A DNA stretch of 7,368 nucleotides from Lachnospiraceae bacterium UBA4348 (GTDB lineage: Bacteria; Bacillota; Clostridia; Lachnospirales; Lachnospiraceae): assembly GCA_002394165.1 (NCBI GenBank), contig DGTA01000045.1:1365-8732 (forward strand), written 5' to 3'. Position 1 is the first letter of the stretch; each line of letters begins with the position of its first letter. Shown piece by piece: positions 1 through 5,807 of the stretch. The notes under the pieces are model-generated. The model did not search any database and was not told the DNA's origin. It saw only the letters and a program-made list of their open reading frames with translations. Made by a program: the position numbers and the translations under genes.

Positions 1-269
1 TGGCCGATGATCTTGCCGCCGTCCTTCTCATCCGCTTCCTTGAGCTGCTGGTCCATTTCCTTCTTATCGGTGTGCTGCGTCAGCGCGCCCAAAAGAGAGT
101 TTGCCCCTTCGCTGGAAGACGCATTTCTCGTCATATATTTGAGCAGGATCGGGATCGCAATCGTCATCAGCATCTTGATCTGTTTTTCGGAAAGTCCGGT
201 CTTTTTTGACACCTGGTGCAGAGCGTTCTTGGCAGTCATGACCTTCAAAAGTATACTGAGTAAGTTCAT
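1..269 (-). CDS. DUF937 family protein, N-terminal part (cut by window edge)
   Basis: The function of this family is not known. The 89 visible residues begin MNLLSILLKVMTAKNALHQV and continue with a Ser-Lys-Lys-Thr-Gly helix start, a helix rich in Ile/Leu/Met (residues 30-46), the segment KYMTRNASSSEGANSLLGAL (45-64) and then TQHTDKKEMDQQ (64-75). This order, a short N-terminal helix followed by repeated helices with a KxMTxNASSxxGAxSLLxAL-like stretch, is what I recall of DUF937 proteins. The start is well supported: the ATG at 269-267 is preceded by GGGAGG at 278-283. The protein is soluble-looking, with no signal peptide. Its stop lies beyond base 1, so length and C-terminus are unknown. 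It is transcribed away from the SHOCT gene at 457, with a 187-base gap between the two starts. The family call is from memory of the motif, not a search. Confidence 0.8.
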   Translation of the reverse strand, partial: MNLLSILLKVMTAKNALHQVSKKTGLSEKQIKMLMTIAIPILLKYMTRNASSSEGANSLLGALTQHTDKKEMDQQLKEADEKDGGKIIG

Positions 270-456
270 ATTTTTCCTCCCTTTCTGTACACACGGCACA
301 TCTGTTTCGCAATGCTTCTGCTTCTATTGTACATCGTTTGGAACCATTCGGCATCCCGTAACTTCGAATATTTGCCGCATTTTATTTCCCGTATGATATA
401 CTGGATTCAGATTCACCGGGCATTACTGCCTTTTCAGATACCGCAGGAGATCACAT

Positions 457-903
457 ATGTACTATCAGATCGAAGGCCGAATGAACATGAAAACGATCAC
501 TTTTGACGAGGAGGGGATGACCATCGGCAAGCAGTCGTATCCCATTGACGAGATCAGCCAGCTCCGGATCACGAATGCCCCGCTCTTTGCGACTTACGGG
601 ATCCTCAGTTTCCGCTCTGGAGGAAAAGATATTTCCGTTCCCTTTGCGCGTTCCGCCATTGAAAAGCTCAGAAGGGCCATCCACGATTTCGAACACGAGC
701 AGGAGGCCAGAAAAAAAACCGCCGCGCGGGGACCCGTGCAGTCCTCGGCTTCCAGTTCCGTTCAGCCCGAAGTGCGGCAGACACAGCCGGCGCACTCCAT
801 GGATCCCTACGAGGAGGTCAAAAAATTGAAGGAGCTTCTGGACATGGGTATTTTGACCGACGAGGAATTCCAGAAGAAAAAGAAGGAACTGCTGCACCTG
901 TAA
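457..903 (+). CDS. Small PH-like / SHOCT-domain protein
   Basis: A 148-residue protein with two parts. Residues about 12-63 read as short beta strands (KTITFDEEGMTIG, SYPIDEISQLRITN, YGILSFRSGGKDISVPF) followed by a helix at 64-87, as in small bacterial PH-like domains. A Ser/Pro/Gln-rich linker covers about 88-114. Residues 116-148 (DPYEEVKKLKELLDMGILTD, then EEF and a Lys-rich end) are a clear SHOCT domain: amphipathic helix, GILTDEEF turn, second helix. SHOCT is a short C-terminal module of unproven role, thought to act in oligomerisation or binding. No signal peptide or membrane helix is seen. AGGAG at 445-449, seven bases before the ATG, decides for 457 over the in-frame ATGs at 481 and 487. 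A terminator follows six bases after the stop. The biological role cannot be stated. Confidence 0.88.
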   Translation: MYYQIEGRMNMKTITFDEEGMTIGKQSYPIDEISQLRITNAPLFATYGILSFRSGGKDISVPFARSAIEKLRRAIHDFEHEQEARKKTAARGPVQSSASSSVQPEVRQTQPAHSMDPYEEVKKLKELLDMGILTDEEFQKKKKELLHL

Positions 904-908
904 TGCCC

Positions 909-950
909 AGTCCCCCGCCTCTAAGCCGCAGAGACGGGGGACTGATTTTT
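909..950 (+). terminator. Rho-independent terminator of the SHOCT gene
   Basis: An inverted repeat has arms at 909-922 (AGTCCCCCGCCTCT) and 930-943 (AGAGACGGGGGACT). They pair over 14 positions with one C-A mismatch around a seven-base loop, and are followed by GATTTTT at 944-950. It lies between convergent genes. Only the plus strand has the T-run after the hairpin; read on the minus strand, after the pheA stop, the hairpin is followed by GGGCATTA. It is therefore a good terminator for the SHOCT gene and at best a weak one for pheA. Confidence 0.88.
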
Positions 951-955
951 GCGGT

Positions 956-1888
956 TTAAATTGGCTGTCCTCCCTGCTGGATATCGGCCCCCGTCGTATA
1001 TCTGCCGACGATCTTCAGGATCGGGCAGGCTGCCCGGAGTGCACGGAGCATTTCACGCCCTTTCTCCGAGGCGTCGTCGCCCTCCACTTCCGCATAAAAG
1101 TAATAGTGCCAGGGAAGGGCCTTCATAGGCCGGGAGCGCAGCACCCGCATGTTGAAATCGTACTCACTGATCACGTTGATCGCCTTTGCCAGACCTCCCG
1201 CCTCATCCTTCACCGTAAAGAGAAGGATGAAGGCACCGCCTTCCCGGGCCCTGGCATTCTTGTCCTCCGACCTGGAGAAAACGGCAAACCGCGTTGTATT
1301 CACTTTACTTTCGTTGATATCGTGATCCAGGTTCCGGAGGCCGTAGAGCTCCGCCGTCTCCGCGAGAAGATTCCGGCTGATCGAAAGATCGTATACGCCG
1401 TTTACATACAGAGGTCCGGAAAACATCAGATCCAGCACCTGTCCCACTTCCCCGGCAAAGCTGTTCTCGATGGGCAGAACGGCCGCTTCGCATTCTCCGT
1501 CCGTCACCGACTCATACGCTGCCTCAAAAGAGGGATAGGACTCCAATGTTCCATCCGGGAAGATCCTCCCCGCCGCAATGTGGGCGAAAGCCCCTTCCAC
1601 GCCGCTGTATGCCACCCGGATTCCCCTCATCAGATAATGCTGCCAGCGTTTGCTGATCTCCATGGTTTCCTGCAGATAGGAGACATAGAAGGGGCGCATC
1701 TCCGGATCACTGATCAGGGCGCTCCTGCCCCGGATGACCCTGGCCTCCTGCTCCTTATCCTCAATGGGAAGTCCGCGTTCCCGCTTAAAAGCTGCCACTT
1801 CCCGCACAGCCTCCATTCTCCTGACAAACAGTCTTGCCATCTCCTCGTCTGTCTTCCTGATCTCATCCCTGATTTTCTGTAAATCCAT
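956..1888 (-). CDS. pheA: P-protein: chorismate mutase / prephenate dehydratase with internal deletion in the dehydratase domain
   Basis: The family converts chorismate to prephenate and then to phenylpyruvate in phenylalanine synthesis, in the cytoplasm. Residues 1-88 are an AroQ-type mutase. R7, R24, K35, D44, E48, S79 and Q83 line up with E. coli R11, R28, K39, D48, E52, S84 and Q88, but Q47 stands where E. coli has R51. The dehydratase begins at residue 90 (RVAYSGVEGAFAHIAA) and keeps PIENS (139-143) and NTTRF (197-201). Between SISRNLLA (169-176) and ETAELYGL (177-184) about 60 family residues are absent, including the Y-S-H-P...Q-C segment. An ACT domain follows at about 217-295, with AGGLAKAI and the LRSRP effector motif. 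The length of 310 residues compares with about 370-385 for intact family members. GGGAG at 1896-1900, seven bases upstream, supports the start. It is the last gene of the minus cluster, 83 bases after the MATE gene. Mutase activity is plausible; dehydratase activity is doubtful. Confidence 0.9.
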   Translation of the reverse strand: MDLQKIRDEIRKTDEEMARLFVRRMEAVREVAAFKRERGLPIEDKEQEARVIRGRSALISDPEMRPFYVSYLQETMEISKRWQHYLMRGIRVAYSGVEGAFAHIAAGRIFPDGTLESYPSFEAAYESVTDGECEAAVLPIENSFAGEVGQVLDLMFSGPLYVNGVYDLSISRNLLAETAELYGLRNLDHDINESKVNTTRFAVFSRSEDKNARAREGGAFILLFTVKDEAGGLAKAINVISEYDFNMRVLRSRPMKALPWHYYFYAEVEGDDASEKGREMLRALRAACPILKIVGRYTTGADIQQGGQPI

Positions 1889-1935
1889 TCCCGCTCTCCC
1901 GGCTATCTGCCCTTTCAGCCCTGTCCCCGCGGTCC

Positions 1936-1955
1936 GCGGATAGTAAGCGATCCGC
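1936..1955. other. Small hairpin in the MATE-pheA gap
   Basis: GCGGAT at 1936-1941 is the inverse of ATCCGC at 1950-1955 around an eight-base loop, inside the 83-base gap between the MATE stop and the pheA start. A near-palindrome CCGCGGTCCGCGG overlaps its left edge at 1927-1939. There is no T-run on either side, so it is not an intrinsic terminator. It could act as an RNA-processing or stabilising structure between the two genes, but this is speculative. Confidence 0.3.
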
Positions 1956-1971
1956 TTCGCTCCCTGCGGTC

Positions 1972-3372
1972 TTATCCGTTCTTTTTCCCTTCACCGACGA
2001 CCATATTCGCTTTCTCCTTCCACCTGCCCATCCTGTAGACCGCAAGCGTGATGACAGCGCCCAGGCTCCAGGAGATCAGCATCGAAACATACATCATGGC
2101 GCAGTTGCCCTGGGGCAGTTCCGGCGTCCTGGTCAGGCCGACAAGGATATAGGCCAGCGGTACACGGATCGCGACGGACGTCGCGATGGAGATCCACATG
2201 GGCCGCACGGTATCTCCCGCTCCGCGCATAATTCCGCACAGGCACTGTGTGATCTCGATAATGATATAGCCGAAGGCAATGATCTGCATCATGCGATAGC
2301 TCAGGTCTATCAGCGCCTGCGTCGTCGTGAACAGGCCCATTATGGGCTTTCCGAACAGCAGGATGAGACCCGTGACCGCGGCCGAGATCACCATCGCCGT
2401 GAGCGTGCCCTTCCGTGCCCCCTCGGTGACGCGGTCCATACGGCCGGCGCCTATATTTTGACCGGCATATGTCGTCATCGCGGAGCCGAAAGACAGTGCC
2501 GGCAGTATGACAAAGCCGTCGATTCGCATGACGATGACGTTGGCTGCGATAAACTGTTCTCCGAAGGTGTTGGTCAGCGACTGTACCACGATCATGGACA
2601 TGGAGAAAATGGCCTGGGTGACGCCCGACGGGATTCCCAGACGGATCAGCTGCCCGATATACCCTCTGTCGGGCACCAGATATTCCCTCTTCATGTCAAA
2701 ATAGTCCGTCAGCCTGGTCAGGCGCCGCAGTGTAAGGAATGCGGATACGAACTGCGCGATGACGGTTGCAAGGGCGACGCCTGCAACGCCAAGCCCCAGA
2801 TAAGCGACAAATACATAGTCAAGGACGATGTTGATGCCGGTCGCCGCGAGCAGATAGATCAGTGCGGACATGGAATCTCCCAGACCGCGCAGCACACCGC
2901 CGAAGATGTTGTAGTAGCCGCCTCCCGCGATTCCCAGGCAGATGATGATCAGGTAGTTCCGGCACCAGCCTATGATGCTCTCAGGCGTGCCGAGAAGCCG
3001 CAGGAGCGGCATGGTGACAAGCGGTCCGATGACCATGATGGCCAGAGAAGCTGCGCCGGTCAGGATCACGCAGGCGCCGATGGTCTTTGACAGGGACTCC
3101 CTCTGCCTGGCGCCGAAAAACTGGGACACCATGATACTGGCTCCCACAGAGATGCCCATGAACAGGACCAGCATAAGATTGAGGATCGGCCCCGCGCTGC
3201 CGACCGCTGCCAAGGCGTTGTCGCCGACGAACCGGCCTACGATGATGCTGTCCACCGTATTGTAAAGCTGCTGGGCAATATTTCCCAGCAGCATGGGAAT
3301 TGTGAATTTGATGATCTGTATGACCGGATCTCCCGCAGTCATGTCTACGGGCGCAAATAATCTCGATTTCAT
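1972..3372 (-). CDS. MATE family multidrug/toxic-compound exporter
   Basis: An integral membrane transporter of the MATE fold, which exports cationic drugs, dyes or metabolites in exchange for Na+ or H+; the substrate cannot be read from sequence. From the chosen start it has 466 residues, normal for the family, with about 12 hydrophobic helices in two similar halves. Near the N-terminus IPMLLGNIAQQLYNTVDSII followed by VGRFVG is the family's helix-1 signature, and MGISVGASIMVSQFFGA is typical of helix 2. The second half repeats the pattern (GIPSGVTQAIFSMSMIVVQS, TYAGQNIGAGR). The C-terminal tail is short and basic. An upstream in-frame ATG at 3384 would add four residues, but it has no ribosome site; it contains the GGAG that serves the ATG at 3372. 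The gene follows the DUF308-like gene by 33 bases and precedes pheA by 83 bases, so cotranscription is likely. Confidence 0.93.
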   Translation of the reverse strand: MKSRLFAPVDMTAGDPVIQIIKFTIPMLLGNIAQQLYNTVDSIIVGRFVGDNALAAVGSAGPILNLMLVLFMGISVGASIMVSQFFGARQRESLSKTIGACVILTGAASLAIMVIGPLVTMPLLRLLGTPESIIGWCRNYLIIICLGIAGGGYYNIFGGVLRGLGDSMSALIYLLAATGINIVLDYVFVAYLGLGVAGVALATVIAQFVSAFLTLRRLTRLTDYFDMKREYLVPDRGYIGQLIRLGIPSGVTQAIFSMSMIVVQSLTNTFGEQFIAANVIVMRIDGFVILPALSFGSAMTTYAGQNIGAGRMDRVTEGARKGTLTAMVISAAVTGLILLFGKPIMGLFTTTQALIDLSYRMMQIIAFGYIIIEITQCLCGIMRGAGDTVRPMWISIATSVAIRVPLAYILVGLTRTPELPQGNCAMMYVSMLISWSLGAVITLAVYRMGRWKEKANMVVGEGKKNG

Positions 3373-3378
3373 TGCTTT

Positions 3379-3382
3379 CTCC
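3379..3382 (-). promoter_or_regulatory. Ribosome binding site that decides the MATE start
   Basis: On the minus strand GGAG (3382-3379) lies six bases before the ATG at 3372-3370. The alternative ATG at 3384 overlaps this GGAG and is preceded by a T-rich run without any purine-rich site. The internal start is therefore preferred. Confidence 0.6.
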
Positions 3383-3405
3383 ATAAAAACTGATATTTTT
3401 TCGTG

Positions 3406-3939
3406 TCACTGAATATACACGGTCGCGGTCCTTCGAAATACGGAAGCGATCCGTATACAGGCAGAGTAAATAAGGCCGGCAGCGTACAGATAAACCGGAA
3501 CACTCTCCTCCTCGGCGAAAATGATGCTGGTCACAAGGATCAGGATGCTCACTATACCCTGCACCATGTTGATCATCCAGTGCATCGATTTATGCCGCAT
3601 CGCTTCCAGAGAGCGCAAAATGTTGACAAGACCTGCAAAAGCGTGAACTCCGAGCAGATAGAGGATCACAAACAGCCTCGACTCATCGGATAAGGAAAGT
3701 GTAAAAAAGCCCAGGTCAACAAGTATGGCACCGATAAACAGGAACAGCTTCCCCCCCACCATATGTTTGGCCATAGTAAAGTAATAGAGCAGCTCCGATA
3801 AGCCCTTGACCATCAAAGAAAGCGCCAGAAAATACAGGATGAAGTGGCATCCGTTCTGCGGATCTGCTAAAAGGACCGCCGCACCGGCAAGCATGCACAG
3901 CCCGATCACAATATTTTGAACGCGCTGAAGCTTGTTCAT
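3406..3939 (-). CDS. Six-helix HdeD/DUF308-like membrane protein
   Basis: A 177-residue integral membrane protein of unknown function. Six hydrophobic segments are visible at about residues 8-25, 31-53, 63-83, 86-107, 119-141 and 147-166, with short loops. The arrangement, together with G-rich helices and small polar residues (LMVKGLSELLYYF, GVHAFAGLVNILRSLEAMRH), resembles HdeD/DUF308 proteins, a broad family of three helix pairs. This assignment is moderate and rests on topology more than on a signature motif. The start ATG at 3939-3937 overlaps the stop of the DUF6765 gene in the four-base sequence ATGA, so the two are probably translationally coupled. GAGGTGAG upstream acts as a ribosome site inside the end of the preceding gene. 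Coupling suggests that it works with the DUF6765 protein at the membrane. Confidence 0.72.
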   Translation of the reverse strand: MNKLQRVQNIVIGLCMLAGAAVLLADPQNGCHFILYFLALSLMVKGLSELLYYFTMAKHMVGGKLFLFIGAILVDLGFFTLSLSDESRLFVILYLLGVHAFAGLVNILRSLEAMRHKSMHWMINMVQGIVSILILVTSIIFAEEESVPVYLYAAGLIYSACIRIASVFRRTATVYIQ

Positions 3940-5117
3940 GACTTCTCACCTCTCATTTCCCGCTCCGCAAACCTGATAAAGTCCCGGATTCCCAAGCCCC
4001 TGCTGTTTCTGTATTCCACCGAATACCCCGCCAGAAGATTTCCGGATTCATAGATCTTTCGTGTCACCATACTCTTCTGCGCCAGTGCCGCGCGGATAAA
4101 AGATCCCAGAAAAGTACTGTCCTTGTCTTCCTCTCCCGCTTTCGTATACTCTTCGCAATACCGTTCACTGTCAAACTCCGGAATTTCTCTTCCCGACAGT
4201 TTCTCTCCAAACGCTTTCCAGTCTGCACAGGAGTCAAGCTGCCGTTTTTCCAGGATCCACCTGATCTCCTTCTCATAGGGGGACACGGATTCCGTGTCAT
4301 AGTGCTCCTTCTCAAAAATATCGAACTCCCCCCGCAGATATTTCATCGCGTACACCATCTGGCAGAAAGCATTGTAATACTCCGAAGGGTTGTCCTTGAG
4401 GATCTCTTCGTATTCCGCCCATGCCGGCAGATACTTGTAGCGCATGAAGCTGTAATCCGGCAGATGTCCCGCCCGGCCATGTCCCAGGCTCATGACGGAA
4501 TTTTCCTGGATCTGATAGACGGTATTCGTGTAAATGCTCTTGTCAAGGTCATCCTTACCCGCCGGGTTATGACGGAAAGTGACTCTTCTCTCCGTGAATC
4601 TTCCGCCTTCCGGACCTGCGCTCTCCGGTACCAGCTCATAAAACCAGTAATCCGTGTTATTGATGACCTGTGACGGTGTTCCGGCAAAATATTGATGCGC
4701 CCATGTATCTGCCAGAACATGCATGGCGATTCCGACAGCCTGAAGACTTTTGTTTTTGGCAAGATTTACCGTATTGATCAGAAGATCACTGTTGGGGCCG
4801 CAGATCAGACGATATTTCGCTTTATAGATTCGGGTGCCCTTCTTCGGGTCTGCGTGCAGGTCCCTGGGAAGAAAATGAAAGGAAGCCCAGATCCTGGTGA
4901 TATCCTGCAGCCCCAGAAGATCCGTGCGGGCATCCATCATTTCCAGCTGCAGCTGCGTGGTTGCCGCCGATTCGGGGGCATCGACCGTGGACAGCAGCGT
5001 TCTCGTGCAGCAGTCCACAAACTGCGCGCTGTAACAGATCGCGAGGCACTCATCGTGCGTATACCCTGCCAAATATGCTGCGCTGTATGTCGCATAGTAG
5101 TGAAAATCAATCTGCAT
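3936..5117 (-). CDS. DUF6765 family protein, putative metal-dependent hydrolase fold
   Basis: A 393-residue soluble protein that I match from memory to DUF6765: it opens MQIDFHYYATYSAAYLAGYT and continues with DECLAICYSAQFVD (22-35). No biochemical role is established for the family as far as I know. Candidate metal ligands are H6, H21, D35, H81 and above all H133-x3-D137-x3-H141 in MHVLADTWAHQYFAGT. This motif resembles the metal-binding helix of zinc-dependent phospholipase C/P1 nuclease proteins and some HD-like folds. The C-terminal third (about 265-393) is charged and helical. No signal peptide or membrane segment is seen. The start at 5117 has AAGGA six bases upstream. It overlaps the preceding membrane-protein gene by 11 bases and the next one by four, so it is the centre of a coupled trio. 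Hydrolase activity is inference. Confidence 0.78.
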   Translation of the reverse strand: MQIDFHYYATYSAAYLAGYTHDECLAICYSAQFVDCCTRTLLSTVDAPESAATTQLQLEMMDARTDLLGLQDITRIWASFHFLPRDLHADPKKGTRIYKAKYRLICGPNSDLLINTVNLAKNKSLQAVGIAMHVLADTWAHQYFAGTPSQVINNTDYWFYELVPESAGPEGGRFTERRVTFRHNPAGKDDLDKSIYTNTVYQIQENSVMSLGHGRAGHLPDYSFMRYKYLPAWAEYEEILKDNPSEYYNAFCQMVYAMKYLRGEFDIFEKEHYDTESVSPYEKEIRWILEKRQLDSCADWKAFGEKLSGREIPEFDSERYCEEYTKAGEEDKDSTFLGSFIRAALAQKSMVTRKIYESGNLLAGYSVEYRNSRGLGIRDFIRFAEREMRGEKS

Positions 5118-5670
5118 TTTCTGTCCTTATCCTCTTTATGAGCTTCCCGATCATCACGGTTGCAGCGATCATTTCTATCAGCATGACGACAGATGTTATA
5201 TCCATGAGCAGCGTCGAGATCCGGTCGAACAGGGATTCCTCGGAAGGTATGATGCCCACCATAGCCAGTACGCCGACCACGAACTCTGCCCCGTCCACAA
5301 TGGCGACAAGTGCGGTGCGCACATAAAACCCGATACTCGCTGTCTGCTCGTCCCTTGAAATCGCAATTGCCTGCCTTCCCACCTTCCATCGCAGCCGCAG
5401 GTCGATCAGGTCAAATAAAATGATGAATAGGAACGTCAATGCTAATCCGACCAGCTCTTCGCGATCAGAACCGGTCAAATTTTGAAAATCAGCCAAAGAG
5501 ATACCCTGCAGCGGGTTTACCAGCGTCATGTACAGCGCCGATTTTACGATGCTCCATATTCCGAATCCTATTACGCCCAGGCCCACAACCGCGAGCGTAT
5601 GCTGATGTTTTCTTAACTCTACTTGTAAATTATCCATTCTCTGATCATTCTCTGCACGAAGTGGATGCAT
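5107..5670 (-). CDS. Four-helix membrane protein, function unknown
   Basis: I do not recognise a named family. From the chosen start the product has 187 residues. After a charged N-terminus (MHPLRAENDQRMDNLQ and ELRKHQ) come four hydrophobic segments, at about residues 23-51, 68-87, 111-139 and 144-168. The second ends in the charged loop DLIDLRLRWKVGR and the third contains IVDGAEF, with acidic residues inside or next to a helix. The open frame extends up to an ATG at 5748, but that codon lies in the loop of the aldolase terminator hairpin and upstream of a candidate promoter, so it is an unlikely start. The ATG at 5670 has a weak GGA five bases before it; 5637 (MDNLQVELRKHQ) is a good alternative. 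The 3' end overlaps the DUF6765 gene by 11 bases. It is the first gene of the minus cluster. Confidence 0.75.
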   Translation of the reverse strand: MHPLRAENDQRMDNLQVELRKHQHTLAVVGLGVIGFGIWSIVKSALYMTLVNPLQGISLADFQNLTGSDREELVGLALTFLFIILFDLIDLRLRWKVGRQAIAISRDEQTASIGFYVRTALVAIVDGAEFVVGVLAMVGIIPSEESLFDRISTLLMDITSVVMLIEMIAATVMIGKLIKRIRTENAD

Positions 5671-5706
5671 TTGTTTCCGTCCATCAGGATACAGCTTTCT
5701 TAATGA

Positions 5707-5734
5707 ATCATAAACAATTTTTTGGCAAAAGCAA
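5707..5734 (-). promoter_or_regulatory. Candidate promoter of the five-gene minus cluster
   Basis: On the minus strand TATGAT (5712-5707) matches the -10 box in five of six positions. Sixteen bases upstream is TTGCTT (5734-5729), a weak -35 that overlaps the tail of the aldolase terminator. Transcription would begin near 5700, about 30 bases before the ATG at 5670. The match is modest and not tested. Confidence 0.4.
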
Positions 5735-5761
5735 GGAGAAGGACGCATCGTTCCTTCTCCT
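5724..5761 (-). terminator. Hairpin terminator of the aldolase gene
   Basis: The arms at 5734-5743 (AGGAGAAGGA) and 5752-5761 (TCCTTCTCCT) pair perfectly over 10 bases around an eight-base loop. On the minus strand the stem is followed by TGCTTTTGCC, a short and imperfect T-run. It begins about 46 bases after the aldolase stop. The stem is purine/pyrimidine-segregated and only moderately GC-rich, so some read-through into the cluster downstream is possible. Confidence 0.65.
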
Positions 5762-5764
5762 CGT

Positions 5765-5784
5765 TATTATTTGCACTATTATTT
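5765..5784. repeat. Short direct repeat in the aldolase 3' untranslated region
   Basis: TATTATTT occurs at 5765-5772 and again at 5777-5784, separated by GCAC, so the repeat period is 12 bases. It is an AT-rich duplication between the aldolase stop and its terminator, with no evident function. Confidence 0.4.
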
Positions 5785-5807
5785 CGTCCGCACGCCGCGT
5801 GCAGCGA

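Noticed and set aside
64..354. A 96-codon minus-strand frame over the start of the DUF937 gene
   Set aside because: The other frame gives a clear DUF937 protein with a GGGAGG ribosome site. This frame has no family features.
371..402. A promoter for the SHOCT gene: TTGCCG (372-377) and TATACT (397-402)
   Set aside because: The spacer is 19 bases and the -35 is poor. A -10 at this place is possible, but the evidence is too weak to list as a feature.
312..506. A 64-codon plus-strand frame with a hydrophobic start, overlapping the SHOCT gene start
   Set aside because: It has no ribosome site, overlaps the true gene in another frame, and contains a non-membrane mixed tail.
1106..1882. A 258-codon open frame on the plus strand opposite pheA
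   Set aside because: The minus strand encodes recognisable mutase, dehydratase and ACT motifs. The plus frame has no ribosome site of note and no family features.
1910..1971. A possible T-box leader for pheA, because the minus strand contains CGGACCGCG, close to the GGNACCGCG core
   Set aside because: The gap is only 83 bases. It lacks the AGGGTGG part of the T-box and a specifier stem, and no terminator/antiterminator pair with a T-run is present. The match arises within a GC palindrome.
2458..3090. A 210-codon open frame on the plus strand inside the MATE gene
   Set aside because: It is antisense to a well-supported transporter, and its His/Asp/Gln-rich translation is typical of the reverse complement of membrane-protein codons.
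5790..5802. Near-perfect palindrome GCACGCCGCGTGC just after the aldolase stop, as a second terminator
   Set aside because: The stem would be only four to five bases with a tiny loop and no T-run. The hairpin at 5734-5761 is the better terminator.
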